A DNA stretch of 64,000 nt from Nakazawaea peltata (lineage: Eukaryota > Ascomycota > Pichiomycetes > Alaninales > Pachysolenaceae): the NCBI GenBank assembly GCA_001599355.1, contig BCGQ01000001.1, forward strand, positions 2,483,135 through 2,547,134, given 5' to 3'. The notes beneath the pieces are model-generated. The model ran no database searches, was not told the DNA's origin, and saw only the letters and a list, made by a program, of their open reading frames with translations. Below are positions 39,602-49,304 of the stretch, piece by piece. A program made the translations under genes and the position numbers. How positions within the stretch are numbered: position 1 is the stretch's first letter; every line of letters starts with the position of its first letter.

Positions 39602-40897
39602 ATGTCAACAACTCAACATGCAGAACGCCGAGCCACGGCAGACAACTCCTCCTCAATATCTGACGTGACTCTCATGCAATTGGAAAACATGCAAATATCA
39701 GAACCAACCTCCAGACCCTTACAAGGTAGAGACAAATACATAGAACAGGTGAAGAATTTATCGTCACGTCTGAAGAAAGCATTGGAGATTTTCGAGTTAG
39801 GAGTCAAGAAAGAAGAAAATGGGTCGATGAGTGATGCTATAGAATATTATAGAAAGGCTATGAAGGTATGTACGAAGTGAGGTCTAAGGTAGTGAAATTA
39901 CTAACAAACTTTATAGTTAGAGGAGAAAGTGGAGCAGTTATATAGGGCGAAAATATATGCGGAATTACCTGAGACCGAACATAGAAAGGGTAAAGAAAGT
40001 CAAAGAGTGCTTTTGGATGAGAAGGTCATTGCCAAGATCGACGTCCCCTCATTATTGGCTTCGTTTCTGCATGAACCTATTCATTCATTGAGTGCTGATG
40101 TGCACAGTGGACCAGGGGAAGACGAGGTGGAAAATCCAAAGGGAAAAACAGTCTCCTGTCCCTTACAAAAGTTACCGGATGATATTCTTAATTTGATATT
40201 CACAGAGTTGATCGTATCTGATACTCCATCTTTTGTGCTGTTTGCATTGACTTGTAAACGGTTACTGTATCTTGGGTTTTATCAGAGCCACAGTTGGAAA
40301 GTGCTATGTAAACTTGTTTATCCTTACCAAAGATACGACCCGGAGCTGGCCAAGCTCAATGGGATCAAGAAGGATCAGAATAAGATGGTGGAATTGTACG
40401 ATCACAATTGGCATAGAATGTACCAAGAACGTCCCTTCATCAAATTCAATGGGTTGTATATAAGTGTGGTGAATTACTACCGTGAAGGAGGAAGATCAGA
40501 CGGATCTTCGAGCTGGAATAATCCCATCAGAATGATCACTTACTATAGATATTTGAGATTTTTCAAGGATGGGTCGTGTATGAAACTACTTACAGTTACC
40601 GAACCGCCTCATGTGGTGCCTCATTTTACCAAAGATTGGCGCAATTCAAATCTTAAAAAAGTATTTGAAGGTTTTTGGACTATGACCCCAGATGGACAAG
40701 TAGCCATCGATACCGAAGGATCGGTCGACAAATATCGTTTTGTGGAGAACTTACAGATCAAATCTTCCAGGCACCATCATTCAAGATTACTGTGGATCAA
40801 TTATGAGTTCCGTGATATCGAAACCACAGAAACAAGTTTATTTGACATCCACAAGGAAAAGCCGTATATATTTTCTAGAGTCAAATCTTATATATAG
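39602..40897 (+). CDS. HRT3: Hrt3/FBXO9-family F-box protein (spliced)
   Basis: Substrate-recognition subunit of an SCF ubiquitin ligase. Exon 1 is 39602-39865 (88 codons), the intron is 39866-39916 (51 nt, GTATGT, TACTAAC, TTATAG) and exon 2 is 39917-40897; the product is 414 aa. I start at ATG 39602 because the three upstream open codons hold no ATG. The N-terminal helical repeat, typical of FBXO9/Pof7/Hrt3, spans the splice junction: ALEIFELGVKKEENGSMSDA, EYYRKAMK joined to LEEKVEQLYRAKIY. The F-box is about residues 168-215 (LPDDILNLIFTEL, FALTCKRLLYLGF, SWKVLC). The C-terminal part (RPFIKFNGLYISVVNYYREG, YYRYLRFFKDG) matches the family's beta-rich region. Confidence 0.92.
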
Positions 40898-41219
40898 ACA
40901 AATAAATCAACCCCCCCCACCAACTCTACCGCATACTGTTTCCCCTATTGTTTCAAATTCCGCTCGCTTCCTCATCTCCACTGTAGCCTCGGATTTATTT
41001 TTTGCTCCACATTTCCCCGTGTTCTGCCAGGCGTGCCCTTCTGAATTTTGCCCAGCTTTTCCTTTCCTTGCTCTTCGTTTTCTCAATGACAGCTCCGAAA
41101 ATCATATGCTAATAAATATCGAGTTTTCGCTAGTAATTTTCAGCGAGAGAGAGAGAAGAGGAAGAGTGAGAAAAGACAAGCCAAGAAAGAGAGAAGAAAA
41201 TAGATGGTGTAAAACAGTG
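40898..41219. promoter_or_regulatory. 5' flank of the bHLH gene
   Basis: Pyrimidine-rich to about 41090, then a strongly purine-rich leader (41140-41205) ending at the ATG at 41220. The bHLH frame stays open through this region and even into the 3' end of HRT3. ATG 41106 is an in-frame alternative giving 38 more residues, but the encoded Arg/Glu-rich peptide looks like translated leader. Confidence 0.5.
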
Positions 41220-42668
41220 ATGTCGCAGAAACATAGTCCCAGTTATCAGCATCCTTCGCCATCGGTGATGCCTTTGAATGGACATCATCTGACTGACGAA
41301 GTGATAAAGCCCCACCTGAGCTCTACTTCAATGGCTCGGTCCGAGAGTCAACTCAGTTTTGTACATAATATTCGCCGGAACATTGGGTCATCTTCGACAT
41401 CTTTAGCACTGTTTCTGCATCCTTTGAACTCCAAAAATCCTTCAGCTCTGAATTTGCTGGAGTTGAAAGACAGAGCCCAGATCTCCTTGTCTCCATTTGA
41501 ATATGGCAATTCGTTTGGTGGTGATACCAAGAAGAATGGGTATTTTGATGCCACGCATCTGCCTGCAAAGAGACCATTTTCCAGTCTGGAAGATATGTTG
41601 ATGAATATGGGAGGTGATGATCTCGATTTCGACACCGCTTATAATATGATTAGTGAAACAATAGATAAAGAGATCCCATCGGTAGGAAACATCAGTGCTC
41701 CAAGAACACCTGAACATCAATACGCTACATTTGCGTCACCAGGACTGCCTCCAAGTGTGAAAAGTGATCTGGGATCAGAAATATATACCGATCACAGAAG
41801 AGCCATTATAGAGGCGGGTTTAGCCACATCAAATAATGATCCTACGCTGCTACCTTATGGCCAATCTTACTCTCATATGTCGAACAGATCACCTTTCACT
41901 GTGTCTCCACATACCAGGAAATTATTGAACTCAGTGAATAACTTGGCTTCCCAGTACCAGCTCAATAACAGTGGATATGAATTATTATCGATCACCGAAA
42001 GTTCTCTGTTGGAGAAATTCTTGGATAGTGTGGTGGACGACTCGAAATTAAGCGATTTGGAGAAATATTGGCCCTCAATTGATCCGTCTCTGAAAACAGG
42101 CCATGACGATACTTCGTCTAAATTCGATATGCCCGATCTTCGATTACAGAAGTTGGACAACTCATTGCGAACAATGCCATTTGTTCATCCTATTCCACCT
42201 GGTCATATTATGCCATTGTCATCGGCATCTTCAGTCGCTCAAAGCCCTAATAATAATGTGCTATCACAGGGAATGGAAGAATCTAAGAAAAAAAGGGGCA
42301 GAAAGAAGAAATCAGAGTCCTCCCCGGAACTGGGAGAGCCATTTAAAAGGATCAAGACAGAAGATGGAGACTCTTCTTTCAGTAAATCTCGCCGACAAAC
42401 ATTATCAGAAGAACAAAAGAAGCTCAATCACACCGAATCAGAGAAAAAACGTAGAGCCATGATTAAAGATCTGTATGATCTGCTCTTGAAGACGATCGAT
42501 TCGTCCCAATGTTATTACATCAACCAGGGCAAGGAAGCGGAGTTCTCTGAGAAAAAGGGGAAAAGGGGCAATTCGAGGTTTGCGGTCATGAGTTCGGTGA
42601 TTCGGGAGATTGAATATTTGGAGAGGACGAATCGTGAGTTGAAGCTGCGACTTGGAAATACTATGTAA
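41220..42668 (+). CDS. bHLH transcription factor with C-terminal DNA-binding domain
   Basis: 482 aa from ATG 41220 (MSQKHSPSYQHPSPSVMPLN). The last 110 residues form a basic helix-loop-helix: NHTESEKKRRAMIKDLYDLL carries the His-Glu-Arg basic triad that reads CACGTG-type E-boxes. A long loop of about 30 residues follows, then SVIREIEYLERTNRELKLRL as helix 2 with a short coiled extension. An AT-hook/NLS-like KKKRGRKKK precedes the domain. The N-terminal 340 residues are Ser/Pro-rich with acidic patches and could be the activation region. The layout (long N-terminal part, C-terminal bHLH) recalls Ino2-type factors, but I cannot assign an orthologue. Many CTG codons lie in the low-complexity part. 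Confidence 0.82.
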   Translation: MSQKHSPSYQHPSPSVMPLNGHHLTDEVIKPHLSSTSMARSESQLSFVHNIRRNIGSSSTSLALFLHPLNSKNPSALNLLELKDRAQISLSPFEYGNSFGGDTKKNGYFDATHLPAKRPFSSLEDMLMNMGGDDLDFDTAYNMISETIDKEIPSVGNISAPRTPEHQYATFASPGLPPSVKSDLGSEIYTDHRRAIIEAGLATSNNDPTLLPYGQSYSHMSNRSPFTVSPHTRKLLNSVNNLASQYQLNNSGYELLSITESSLLEKFLDSVVDDSKLSDLEKYWPSIDPSLKTGHDDTSSKFDMPDLRLQKLDNSLRTMPFVHPIPPGHIMPLSSASSVAQSPNNNVLSQGMEESKKKRGRKKKSESSPELGEPFKRIKTEDGDSSFSKSRRQTLSEEQKKLNHTESEKKRRAMIKDLYDLLLKTIDSSQCYYINQGKEAEFSEKKGKRGNSRFAVMSSVIREIEYLERTNRELKLRLGNTM

Positions 42669-43028
42669 ATCAAACTACTGGATTACTTTGATGACCTGGT
42701 GGCCGTGGATGACAACCATATTCCCTACCCCTCCCCTCTTCCTTCTCCACCACTTTTACCACCCCTATTCCCATCAGCCCTTCTATGTACTACTATTTAT
42801 TAACTAATTTGCCCTATGTCCTGCTATTTATTCCTCTGTATTTGCCCCCCACAGCTACTTATCCCTCTTTATCTGCCCCTCAGTAGTCATTTTCTGCTCG
42901 CGCACTCACGCGCACAAGATGCCCTTTGCCTCCCCATCCCATCAGATTACCTTTATTTTCCCACAAATTAGGCACAATCTATTTATAAAAGGGTTAGTCA
43001 TAAGGTTAAGAATAAACACGGCAATAAG
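42669..43028. other. Intergenic between the bHLH gene and UBC8
   Basis: Pyrimidine-rich (C/T blocks 42715-42900) with the UBC8 promoter at its right end. TATTTATAAAAGGG (about 42979-42992) is a good TATA box some 40 bp upstream of the UBC8 ATG. A CGCGCACTCACGCGCAC stretch lies near 42900. No gene seen. Confidence 0.55.
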
Positions 43029-43714
43029 ATGAGGTGAGTATTTGACACGCAAGAAACTCCATAGACTCGTACATACTAACAGACCAAGTTCGCCTAAAAG
43101 AAGAATCGAAACTGATGTCATGAAACTGTAAGTATCCTGATTGCGATAAGCCCGGGACTGCGGCCATACTAACATTAGATAGCTTGATGAGTGATTATGA
43201 GGTCAATTTAGTAGATGATAACATGCAAGAGTTCTATGTGAAGTTCCATGGACCAAAAGATACACCATATGAAGGCGGATGTTGGAAGATTCATGTAGAA
43301 TTACCAAATGAATACCCTTATAAGTCACCATCGATTGGGTTTCAGAACAAGATATTCCATCCAAATATTGACGAGGTGAGTGGATCGGTCTGTCTCGATG
43401 TCATTAATCAGACATGGTCACCTATGTTTGATATTTTCAATGTTTTTGAGACGTTTTTGCCTCAGTTGTTGAGTTATCCGAATGCTGCTGATCCATTGAA
43501 TAGTGAGGCAAGCAGCTTGTATACGAGAGATAACAAGATGTATGTCGAGAGGGTCAAAGGGTATGTAGCTCGGTATGCTGATCCAAGTAGGTTTACAGAA
43601 GATGGTGATTTAATTATGGATGATGAGGATGAGAAAATCGATGAGGAAGAGGATGAGAGTATGGACAATAGTGATAGTAGTGATGAGGAAGTTGCTGGGG
43701 AGATTATTATTTAG
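43029..43714 (+). CDS. UBC8: Ubc8, ubiquitin-conjugating enzyme E2 (UBE2H type), two introns
   Basis: E2 that works with the GID/CTLH ligase in glucose-induced degradation of gluconeogenic enzymes. Exon 1 is only 5 nt (43029-43033, ATGAG). Intron 1 is 43034-43088, exon 2 is 43089-43127, intron 2 is 43128-43182 and exon 3 is 43183-43714. The joined 191-aa protein starts [19 protein letters not shown], matching the yeast N-terminus. The UBC fold shows [27 protein letters not shown], the HPN motif (FHPNID) and the active-site Cys85 in [13 protein letters not shown]. The acidic tail ([20 protein letters not shown]) is a hallmark of this subfamily. Both introns have TACTAAC; intron 1 ends in the weak AAG. 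Confidence 0.95.
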
Positions 43715-44200
43715 GTTGGAATGAACGTTTGATTATGGAATCCTGGTGTCTACATTATGTCTAGGCCCTTCCCTTTATTGGTATCTACCCCTTCTGCCCC
43801 CTCCCCCCGACATTACCTGCCCCTACTCTTTGCCTCTCTCTTATCCCCCTTATAATTCTCCCTTATTTTCCTACTATTCTCCTATTATTTTCCTACTATT
43901 TCCCTTACTATTTTACTACTCCCCCCTATTTTCCCTCCCCTTTTACCAATTCCCCTTTATTTTATCATCTTTTCCCTTATTTTTATCACCCTCTCCCCCT
44001 CATCGGTTCCAATTAGTTCATTTTCCCTCCCATCCTCATTACTCCCTTCCCCTCACATCAACTACATAACGAATATCAAGAGCATACTTTTATTTTTAGT
44101 CTGTGCATCGTAGAGTGCGCGAGTGTGTCAAATCTCTCGAGGAAAAATAGTTTATATGTAGAGCAATCTGTAGAAGGACAAGTTACACAAAGAGCAAGCG
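43715..44200. other. Intergenic between UBC8 and SPO14
   Basis: Pyrimidine-rich. 43858-43925 holds a run of TATTTTCCTACT / ATTTCCCTTACT units resembling the 13-bp arrays upstream of TRA1 and UTP10. Further right are CCCTCC blocks and the SPO14 leader. The open frame 43746-44069 is a low-complexity translation and not a credible gene. Confidence 0.55.
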
Positions 44201-47200
44201 ATGACTGTACAAGAGGATAGTAGTAAGCTTGTAGATCGGAGTGTGAATAGTTTAGGAGGAGATGACAGGCAGCAGGAGGCTGTGGAACTGGAACCTTCTC
44301 AGAGATGGCATTCGTTCAAGATGAGGTTTGGGGGAAGCAATGATTCACAGAGTAATGTGAGTGAGAATGATCCTAATTCCATAGTAGAGTACAATGGTAA
44401 TGGCCTGACAGTCAATGGACAGAGTGTTGATCGTCCTAACCCACTCTCCTTCATGTTCTCCAAGAAAGACGAGTCTGAAAAGATAGAGATAGGTACAGAT
44501 TCTGGTGAAGTGAGCGATGCTGATAAAGAGAGACTTAAGATGGGTAAAGGTCAGTATGATGATAGTAATGAGAGGGCTCAGAGTGAGAATTCCAAGTCAC
44601 AGAATGGGTTCTTGAGACCTTCATTGCCTAAACGATTATCAATTAGGACAGACCCATCTCTCATACCTAGAAGCCCAGATTTAGAAGAAGAAGACACTGG
44701 TAATACGTGGAGAAGAAGATTATCCAAGTTTGCAACCCCTACAGGTGTAGATGCGACACCTAGTGGAGGGATTGAGAACAAGAAATGGAAAGAGTTCAAG
44801 AATTCGATCCTTGGCTTCAAGAAACGTGATAGACAACCGAGTATTATTGGGACAGAACCTAGGAAAACAGAGATTGAGAAGGAATTAGATGAGAAAGCTA
44901 AGCAACGTACCGAGTTTTTGATCACTTCCTTGATTTCAGGGTCGCCAGCTCTGTTATTTGCTGGAAGTGTATTCCTTAGAGATGAACATGGGACTCAAAG
45001 AGCTCCATTATTGCTCTCTCTTCTTGGGTACCAACTTACTGATGTCTCCGATCCTCGTAATAAGAAACAGAAACGTACTATCAGGATAGATTTAGAATAT
45101 GGAGTTGATGATAATAGATTGAGATGGTCTGTTGTACGAGACACTCGTGACTTTCAGGCTTTGCATGCCCGTTTGAAGGTGCTTTTCTTTCAATCTAATG
45201 CCTTCAGTAAGAAAGATGTTGAACTTCCCAAGTTACCTAAGTATGGCCATCTGAGAAGACCAGAGCTGAAGAAGATCAATGGGCTCCCTCGTAGAGAGGG
45301 CGAAATCCCAGACAACCACTCTTTGACAACAGTTAGTACGGCCTCAACCGCAAACTCTAGACATGTTCGTGATGCTATAGAGAGTATAGTTAGTAGGATA
45401 CATAGTACTAGTTCTAAACAAGAGATGGGGGTTCATCTGAGCTCTCAATATTTAGACGAGATGGAAAAGTACCTCGATGAGTTGCTCATGTGTTTAGCTT
45501 TGAGACCACAGTCTAATAGAGTATTCCAGTTCTTCGAACTCTCTCCTATTGGAGTTCTTTTGAGTTCAGAAAGAGGTTATCAAGGTAAACAAGGGTATCT
45601 TCTTGTCAGAACCAGTGCTAAGGCACAGGGGTGGAGAGTAGGACATCTCAAGTTACGAGAATTGAAAGATATGGTGGAAAGACACACCAATAAATGGTTC
45701 CTTATTAGGAATAGTTATATCATGTACGTGAATGACATTTATTCTACGACTCCATTGGAAGTTTTCTTGGTCGATTCATCTTTTAAAATGGAATTCACTG
45801 GATCAGATGGGTCGGAATGGGGATCTCAGGCAATTGCTCCGGATTCTGACGATGATGACATTTCATTACTTGAACAAGCCGAACGCAAAGTATCTAAAAA
45901 GAGACCTTATTTGGTTATCAAGTTGGAGAACAGTGAACGTAAAATGAAGATGATTGCCAGATCCAAGAAACAAATGAGAACTTGGGTCAACTCTATCAAT
46001 TCAATGTTATCCAAGACTCTATGGTCTCAACCCAAACGGTTTGGTAGCTTTGCTCCAGTGAGACAGGACTGTTTTGCCCAATGGTTTGTAGATGGAAGAG
46101 ATTATATGTGGGCTTGTAGTTCAGCCCTTGAGATGGCCCAAGAGACCATTTACATTCATGATTGGTGGCTTTCTCCAGAACTTTATATGCGTAGACCGGC
46201 TAACGGAAACCAGCAATGGCGTCTTGATCGTATTTTAAAGAGGAAAGCAGAGCAAGGCGTCAAGATTTTTGTAATTGTGTATAGAAATGTAGGAAATACC
46301 GTAGTTACAGACTCGTCATGGACCAAACATTCGTTGTTAGATCTCCACCAGAACATTTATGTGATCAGATCACCTAATCAATTACTCCAGAATACCTACT
46401 TTTGGGCTCATCATGAGAAGTTATGTATTATTGATAGTACTATCTGTTTCCTTGGAGGAATTGACCTTTGTTTTGGAAGATTCGATACTCCTGATCATGT
46501 CTTGGCAGACGATGTGAAGAGAGCATTCCCGGATGCTGTTCAACCAAGAGAGGCCAATGAGGAAGATATCAAATTCCAAAACTTCCCAGGTAAAGATTAC
46601 TCGAACCCTAGAGTTAAAGATTTCTTCAGTCTCGATAAGCCGTATGAATCTATGTATGATAGAGAAGAGGTTCCTCGTATGCCTTGGCATGATGTTCATA
46701 TGATGTCTGCTGGACAAGTGGCTCGTGATCTTTCGAGACATTTCGTCCAGAGATGGAACTATTTGATCAGACAGAAGAGACCTTCTCGTCCTACACCTTT
46801 GTTACTTCCACCATCAGACCTTACTCCGAAAGAAGTGAAAGAGCTTGGTTTTGATGGCAGTTGTGAAGTTCAATTGTTAAGATCATCCGGTAATTGGTCT
46901 CTTGGATTGAAAGACCACGAACAAAGTATCCAAGATGCTTATTTGAAGACTATCGAGACCAGTGAATACTTTATTTACTTGGAGAATCAATTCTTTGTCA
47001 CCAGTTCCGATGTAGATGGAACTGTCATTCATAATAGAATTGGTGATGCCTTGGTGGATCGTATCATTCGTGCTCACTCCGAGAAGAGACCTTGGAGAGC
47101 TGTGATAATGATCCCATTAATGCCTGGATTTGAGAGTCAAGTTAGTGAAGCTGATGGTTCTGCCGTCCGAGTCATTATGCAATGTCAATTCATGTCTATC

Positions 47201-49036
47201 TCTAGAGGTTCTACTTCGATCTTTGCCAAATTGAGAAAACTCGGTATCAATCCAGATGATTATATCCAGTTCTTCTCTCTTCGTAAATGGGATAAAGTTG
47301 GTCCTAACAAGAAACTTGTCACCGAGCAACTTTATATCCATGCGAAGACATTGATGGCCGATGATCGTATAGCTATTATCGGGTCGGCTAATATCAATGA
47401 AAGATCCATGAGAGGAGATCGTGATTCTGAGGTGGCCGCCATTGTCCGTGACAAGAAGATGATCAAAACCACAATGAACGGTGAGCCATACCTTGCCGGT
47501 AGGTTTGCTCATAGTTTGCGGATGAGATTAATGAGGGAGCACCTTGGTGTAGATGTAGATCTTTTAGAGTTAGTAGAAAGACGATTTGCTGAGATTGAGA
47601 GAATCGCTTGTACAGATTTAGGTAGACATGCCTGTACAGGACGGTTCCTGACTCGCAAAGGTGCAGAATTATCTGCTATGGTGGAGCTTGGATCTAGAGA
47701 GATTCTTGATCAACCTTCTGGAACTCAAAGATGGCTCAATTTCATGGATATTATTGGGGGTACACCTACAGATATCCCTATGGAAGAAGAGCAAATTCCA
47801 GAGTCTCTTCAGGAAACAGGTGACAAGTATACTGCTCATCCTCTTTTACATACCTTTAACCATAGATCTGGTGTCGAAAACTTGGGAATGAGGGACAAGA
47901 AGAAGTTCTCGTCAGACTCAAGAATCCACAACAATAGAGAACACAAAGAAGACATCGACGGGTATGGAAGAGATAAGTTTAAGACTTCATCTTTCAGTAA
48001 ACACCAGAAGAGATTGAGAAACGCATTAAAAGACTGGTCTAGATCGGCTGTTCGTCCAAGTAAAGATTATTTACCGGATGCCCAACAAGTAATCGATTAT
48101 CTTACTGACGATGGCATAGAGATTAATGTGGAGTTGGAATTGACCGAGGAAGAAGAAGAGTATATGAATAAAATGAACGAGGAAAGATGGCTTTTCTTGA
48201 AGAAAGTATCATACTTGCAGAGATGTGCTAGTAAACTGAAGGAATCAGGGGATTCAAGTAGTGGAGGATCCTCTGAGACTTTGGAATCCAGTCCATCTAA
48301 GGATCTTCTGACTACTGCCGAGGTCGATCATGTGACTACTCTTGACGATGAGGCTATAAAAGCTACAGTAGATTCGTTAGTCTCTAACTCTGGGATCCAT
48401 AGATCTCATTTTATTGATCCTTATGATTTCCTGGATCCATTGGATGAGGATTTCTACGAGGATTTATGGTTCAATACAGCTCTCCGTAATACTAAAATAT
48501 ATAGAATGGTATTCCATTGTCAGCCTGATGATGCGGCTGAGTCATGGACTGATTACACTAATTTCTACAATTTAGAAAGCGGATTTGAGAGGGTCCAAAA
48601 GGCAGGTTTCGAATCGGTCAAACATATAGACCAAAATGAGATGGCCAATGGACACCCAAAGACAGATATAGAGACACCTAAATCCAGTGGACTTGGGTTA
48701 TTGGGACTTCGACCAGAACTTTCTGATAGTACAGAAGGACCTCGTGAATCTACTTCGTCAGATAACGTTTCCTCCCATAGTCTTTCCAATAAAGAACCGA
48801 CTGCTAGCCCCCCAAAATCCAGAACTAAACGGAGAACAGTCACTTTCGGATCAAGACACCGTGGACTGGCTCATGACGGGGAAATCTACGACTACAGAAC
48901 CGCTGAGAAGTTACTCAACCATATACAAGGCCATTTAGTTCTCTTCCCAGCAGATTGGCTCCATAAAGAGCTCGACAAAGGAGGCAGTTGGTTCTTCAAT
49001 ACAGACCGGCTTCCTCCGATCGAAATTTACGACTAA
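44201..49036 (+). CDS. SPO14: Spo14, phosphatidylcholine-specific phospholipase D (PX-PH type)
   Basis: Hydrolyses phosphatidylcholine to phosphatidic acid and choline; in yeast needed for prospore-membrane formation and Sec14-independent secretion. 1611 aa from ATG 44201 (yeast about 1683). The Ser-rich N-tail is followed by a PX domain (about 285-435: RTIRIDLEYG, DTRDFQALHARLKVLF) and a PH domain (about 455-605: KQGYLLVRTSAK, NKWFLIRNSYIMYV, MKMIARSKKQMRTWV). The first HKD motif is AHHEKLCIIDSTICFLGGID (about 736). The second is IHAKTLMADDRIAIIGSANI with NERSMRGDRDSE (about 1046). Both catalytic His/Lys/Asp sets are intact. The C-terminal tail carries Ser/Thr-rich and basic KSRTKRRT segments. 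No meiosis-type URS1 was noticed upstream. Confidence 0.97.
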   Translation: MTVQEDSSKLVDRSVNSLGGDDRQQEAVELEPSQRWHSFKMRFGGSNDSQSNVSENDPNSIVEYNGNGLTVNGQSVDRPNPLSFMFSKKDESEKIEIGTDSGEVSDADKERLKMGKGQYDDSNERAQSENSKSQNGFLRPSLPKRLSIRTDPSLIPRSPDLEEEDTGNTWRRRLSKFATPTGVDATPSGGIENKKWKEFKNSILGFKKRDRQPSIIGTEPRKTEIEKELDEKAKQRTEFLITSLISGSPALLFAGSVFLRDEHGTQRAPLLLSLLGYQLTDVSDPRNKKQKRTIRIDLEYGVDDNRLRWSVVRDTRDFQALHARLKVLFFQSNAFSKKDVELPKLPKYGHLRRPELKKINGLPRREGEIPDNHSLTTVSTASTANSRHVRDAIESIVSRIHSTSSKQEMGVHLSSQYLDEMEKYLDELLMCLALRPQSNRVFQFFELSPIGVLLSSERGYQGKQGYLLVRTSAKAQGWRVGHLKLRELKDMVERHTNKWFLIRNSYIMYVNDIYSTTPLEVFLVDSSFKMEFTGSDGSEWGSQAIAPDSDDDDISLLEQAERKVSKKRPYLVIKLENSERKMKMIARSKKQMRTWVNSINSMLSKTLWSQPKRFGSFAPVRQDCFAQWFVDGRDYMWACSSALEMAQETIYIHDWWLSPELYMRRPANGNQQWRLDRILKRKAEQGVKIFVIVYRNVGNTVVTDSSWTKHSLLDLHQNIYVIRSPNQLLQNTYFWAHHEKLCIIDSTICFLGGIDLCFGRFDTPDHVLADDVKRAFPDAVQPREANEEDIKFQNFPGKDYSNPRVKDFFSLDKPYESMYDREEVPRMPWHDVHMMSAGQVARDLSRHFVQRWNYLIRQKRPSRPTPLLLPPSDLTPKEVKELGFDGSCEVQLLRSSGNWSLGLKDHEQSIQDAYLKTIETSEYFIYLENQFFVTSSDVDGTVIHNRIGDALVDRIIRAHSEKRPWRAVIMIPLMPGFESQVSEADGSAVRVIMQCQFMSISRGSTSIFAKLRKLGINPDDYIQFFSLRKWDKVGPNKKLVTEQLYIHAKTLMADDRIAIIGSANINERSMRGDRDSEVAAIVRDKKMIKTTMNGEPYLAGRFAHSLRMRLMREHLGVDVDLLELVERRFAEIERIACTDLGRHACTGRFLTRKGAELSAMVELGSREILDQPSGTQRWLNFMDIIGGTPTDIPMEEEQIPESLQETGDKYTAHPLLHTFNHRSGVENLGMRDKKKFSSDSRIHNNREHKEDIDGYGRDKFKTSSFSKHQKRLRNALKDWSRSAVRPSKDYLPDAQQVIDYLTDDGIEINVELELTEEEEEYMNKMNEERWLFLKKVSYLQRCASKLKESGDSSSGGSSETLESSPSKDLLTTAEVDHVTTLDDEAIKATVDSLVSNSGIHRSHFIDPYDFLDPLDEDFYEDLWFNTALRNTKIYRMVFHCQPDDAAESWTDYTNFYNLESGFERVQKAGFESVKHIDQNEMANGHPKTDIETPKSSGLGLLGLRPELSDSTEGPRESTSSDNVSSHSLSNKEPTASPPKSRTKRRTVTFGSRHRGLAHDGEIYDYRTAEKLLNHIQGHLVLFPADWLHKELDKGGSWFFNTDRLPPIEIYD

Positions 49037-49238
49037 ATAAAATCAACCAATAATATTGCTTTAAAATCTTACGTAAGCCATTCGGCGTTGTGCCCTCGGC
49101 GTTGTGTGTTATCTTGTAGATAAGGTGATAAGTTGGGGCAAGTTGCGCGGCCGATGGAATTTATTGGCTTTGCCCCAACCGGAATTTGCTTATCAGTCCC
49201 GATTGGGAAAGATAAGAGTCGAGGAAGGGCAGATCGAA

Positions 49239-49304
49239 ATGGATAGTCAAAATCGAGGGAGAAATGATAAATTCACGTCAAATTATGGAAGTGTTGTATA
49301 TTGA
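49239..49304 (+). CDS. uORF of 21 codons overlapping the next gene's start (TGATG)
   Basis: ATG 49239 opens a 21-aa frame (MDSQNRGRNDK...) that ends TGA at 49302-49304. The last base of that stop is the first base of the ATG at 49304, giving TGATG. Such an arrangement permits termination-reinitiation and would limit or regulate translation of the main frame. Whether the transcript includes this uORF is unknown. Confidence 0.4.
   Translation: MDSQNRGRNDKFTSNYGSVVY

Noticed and set aside
40740-41219. Long N-terminal extension of the bHLH protein
   Set aside because: It overlaps the 3' coding end of HRT3 in another frame and then runs through a purine-rich leader. The composition is not protein-like, so ATG 41220 was chosen.
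43034-43082. UBC8 intron 1 ending at the CAG directly after TACTAAC
   Set aside because: Only 2 nt separate branch motif and exon, which is shorter than any known spacing. The AAG 6 nt further gives an N-terminus ([11 protein letters not shown]) that matches the yeast protein better.
43746-44069. 107-codon frame downstream of UBC8
   Set aside because: Its Pro/Ser/Tyr/Phe/Leu-only composition follows from the pyrimidine-rich spacer; no start context or similarity.
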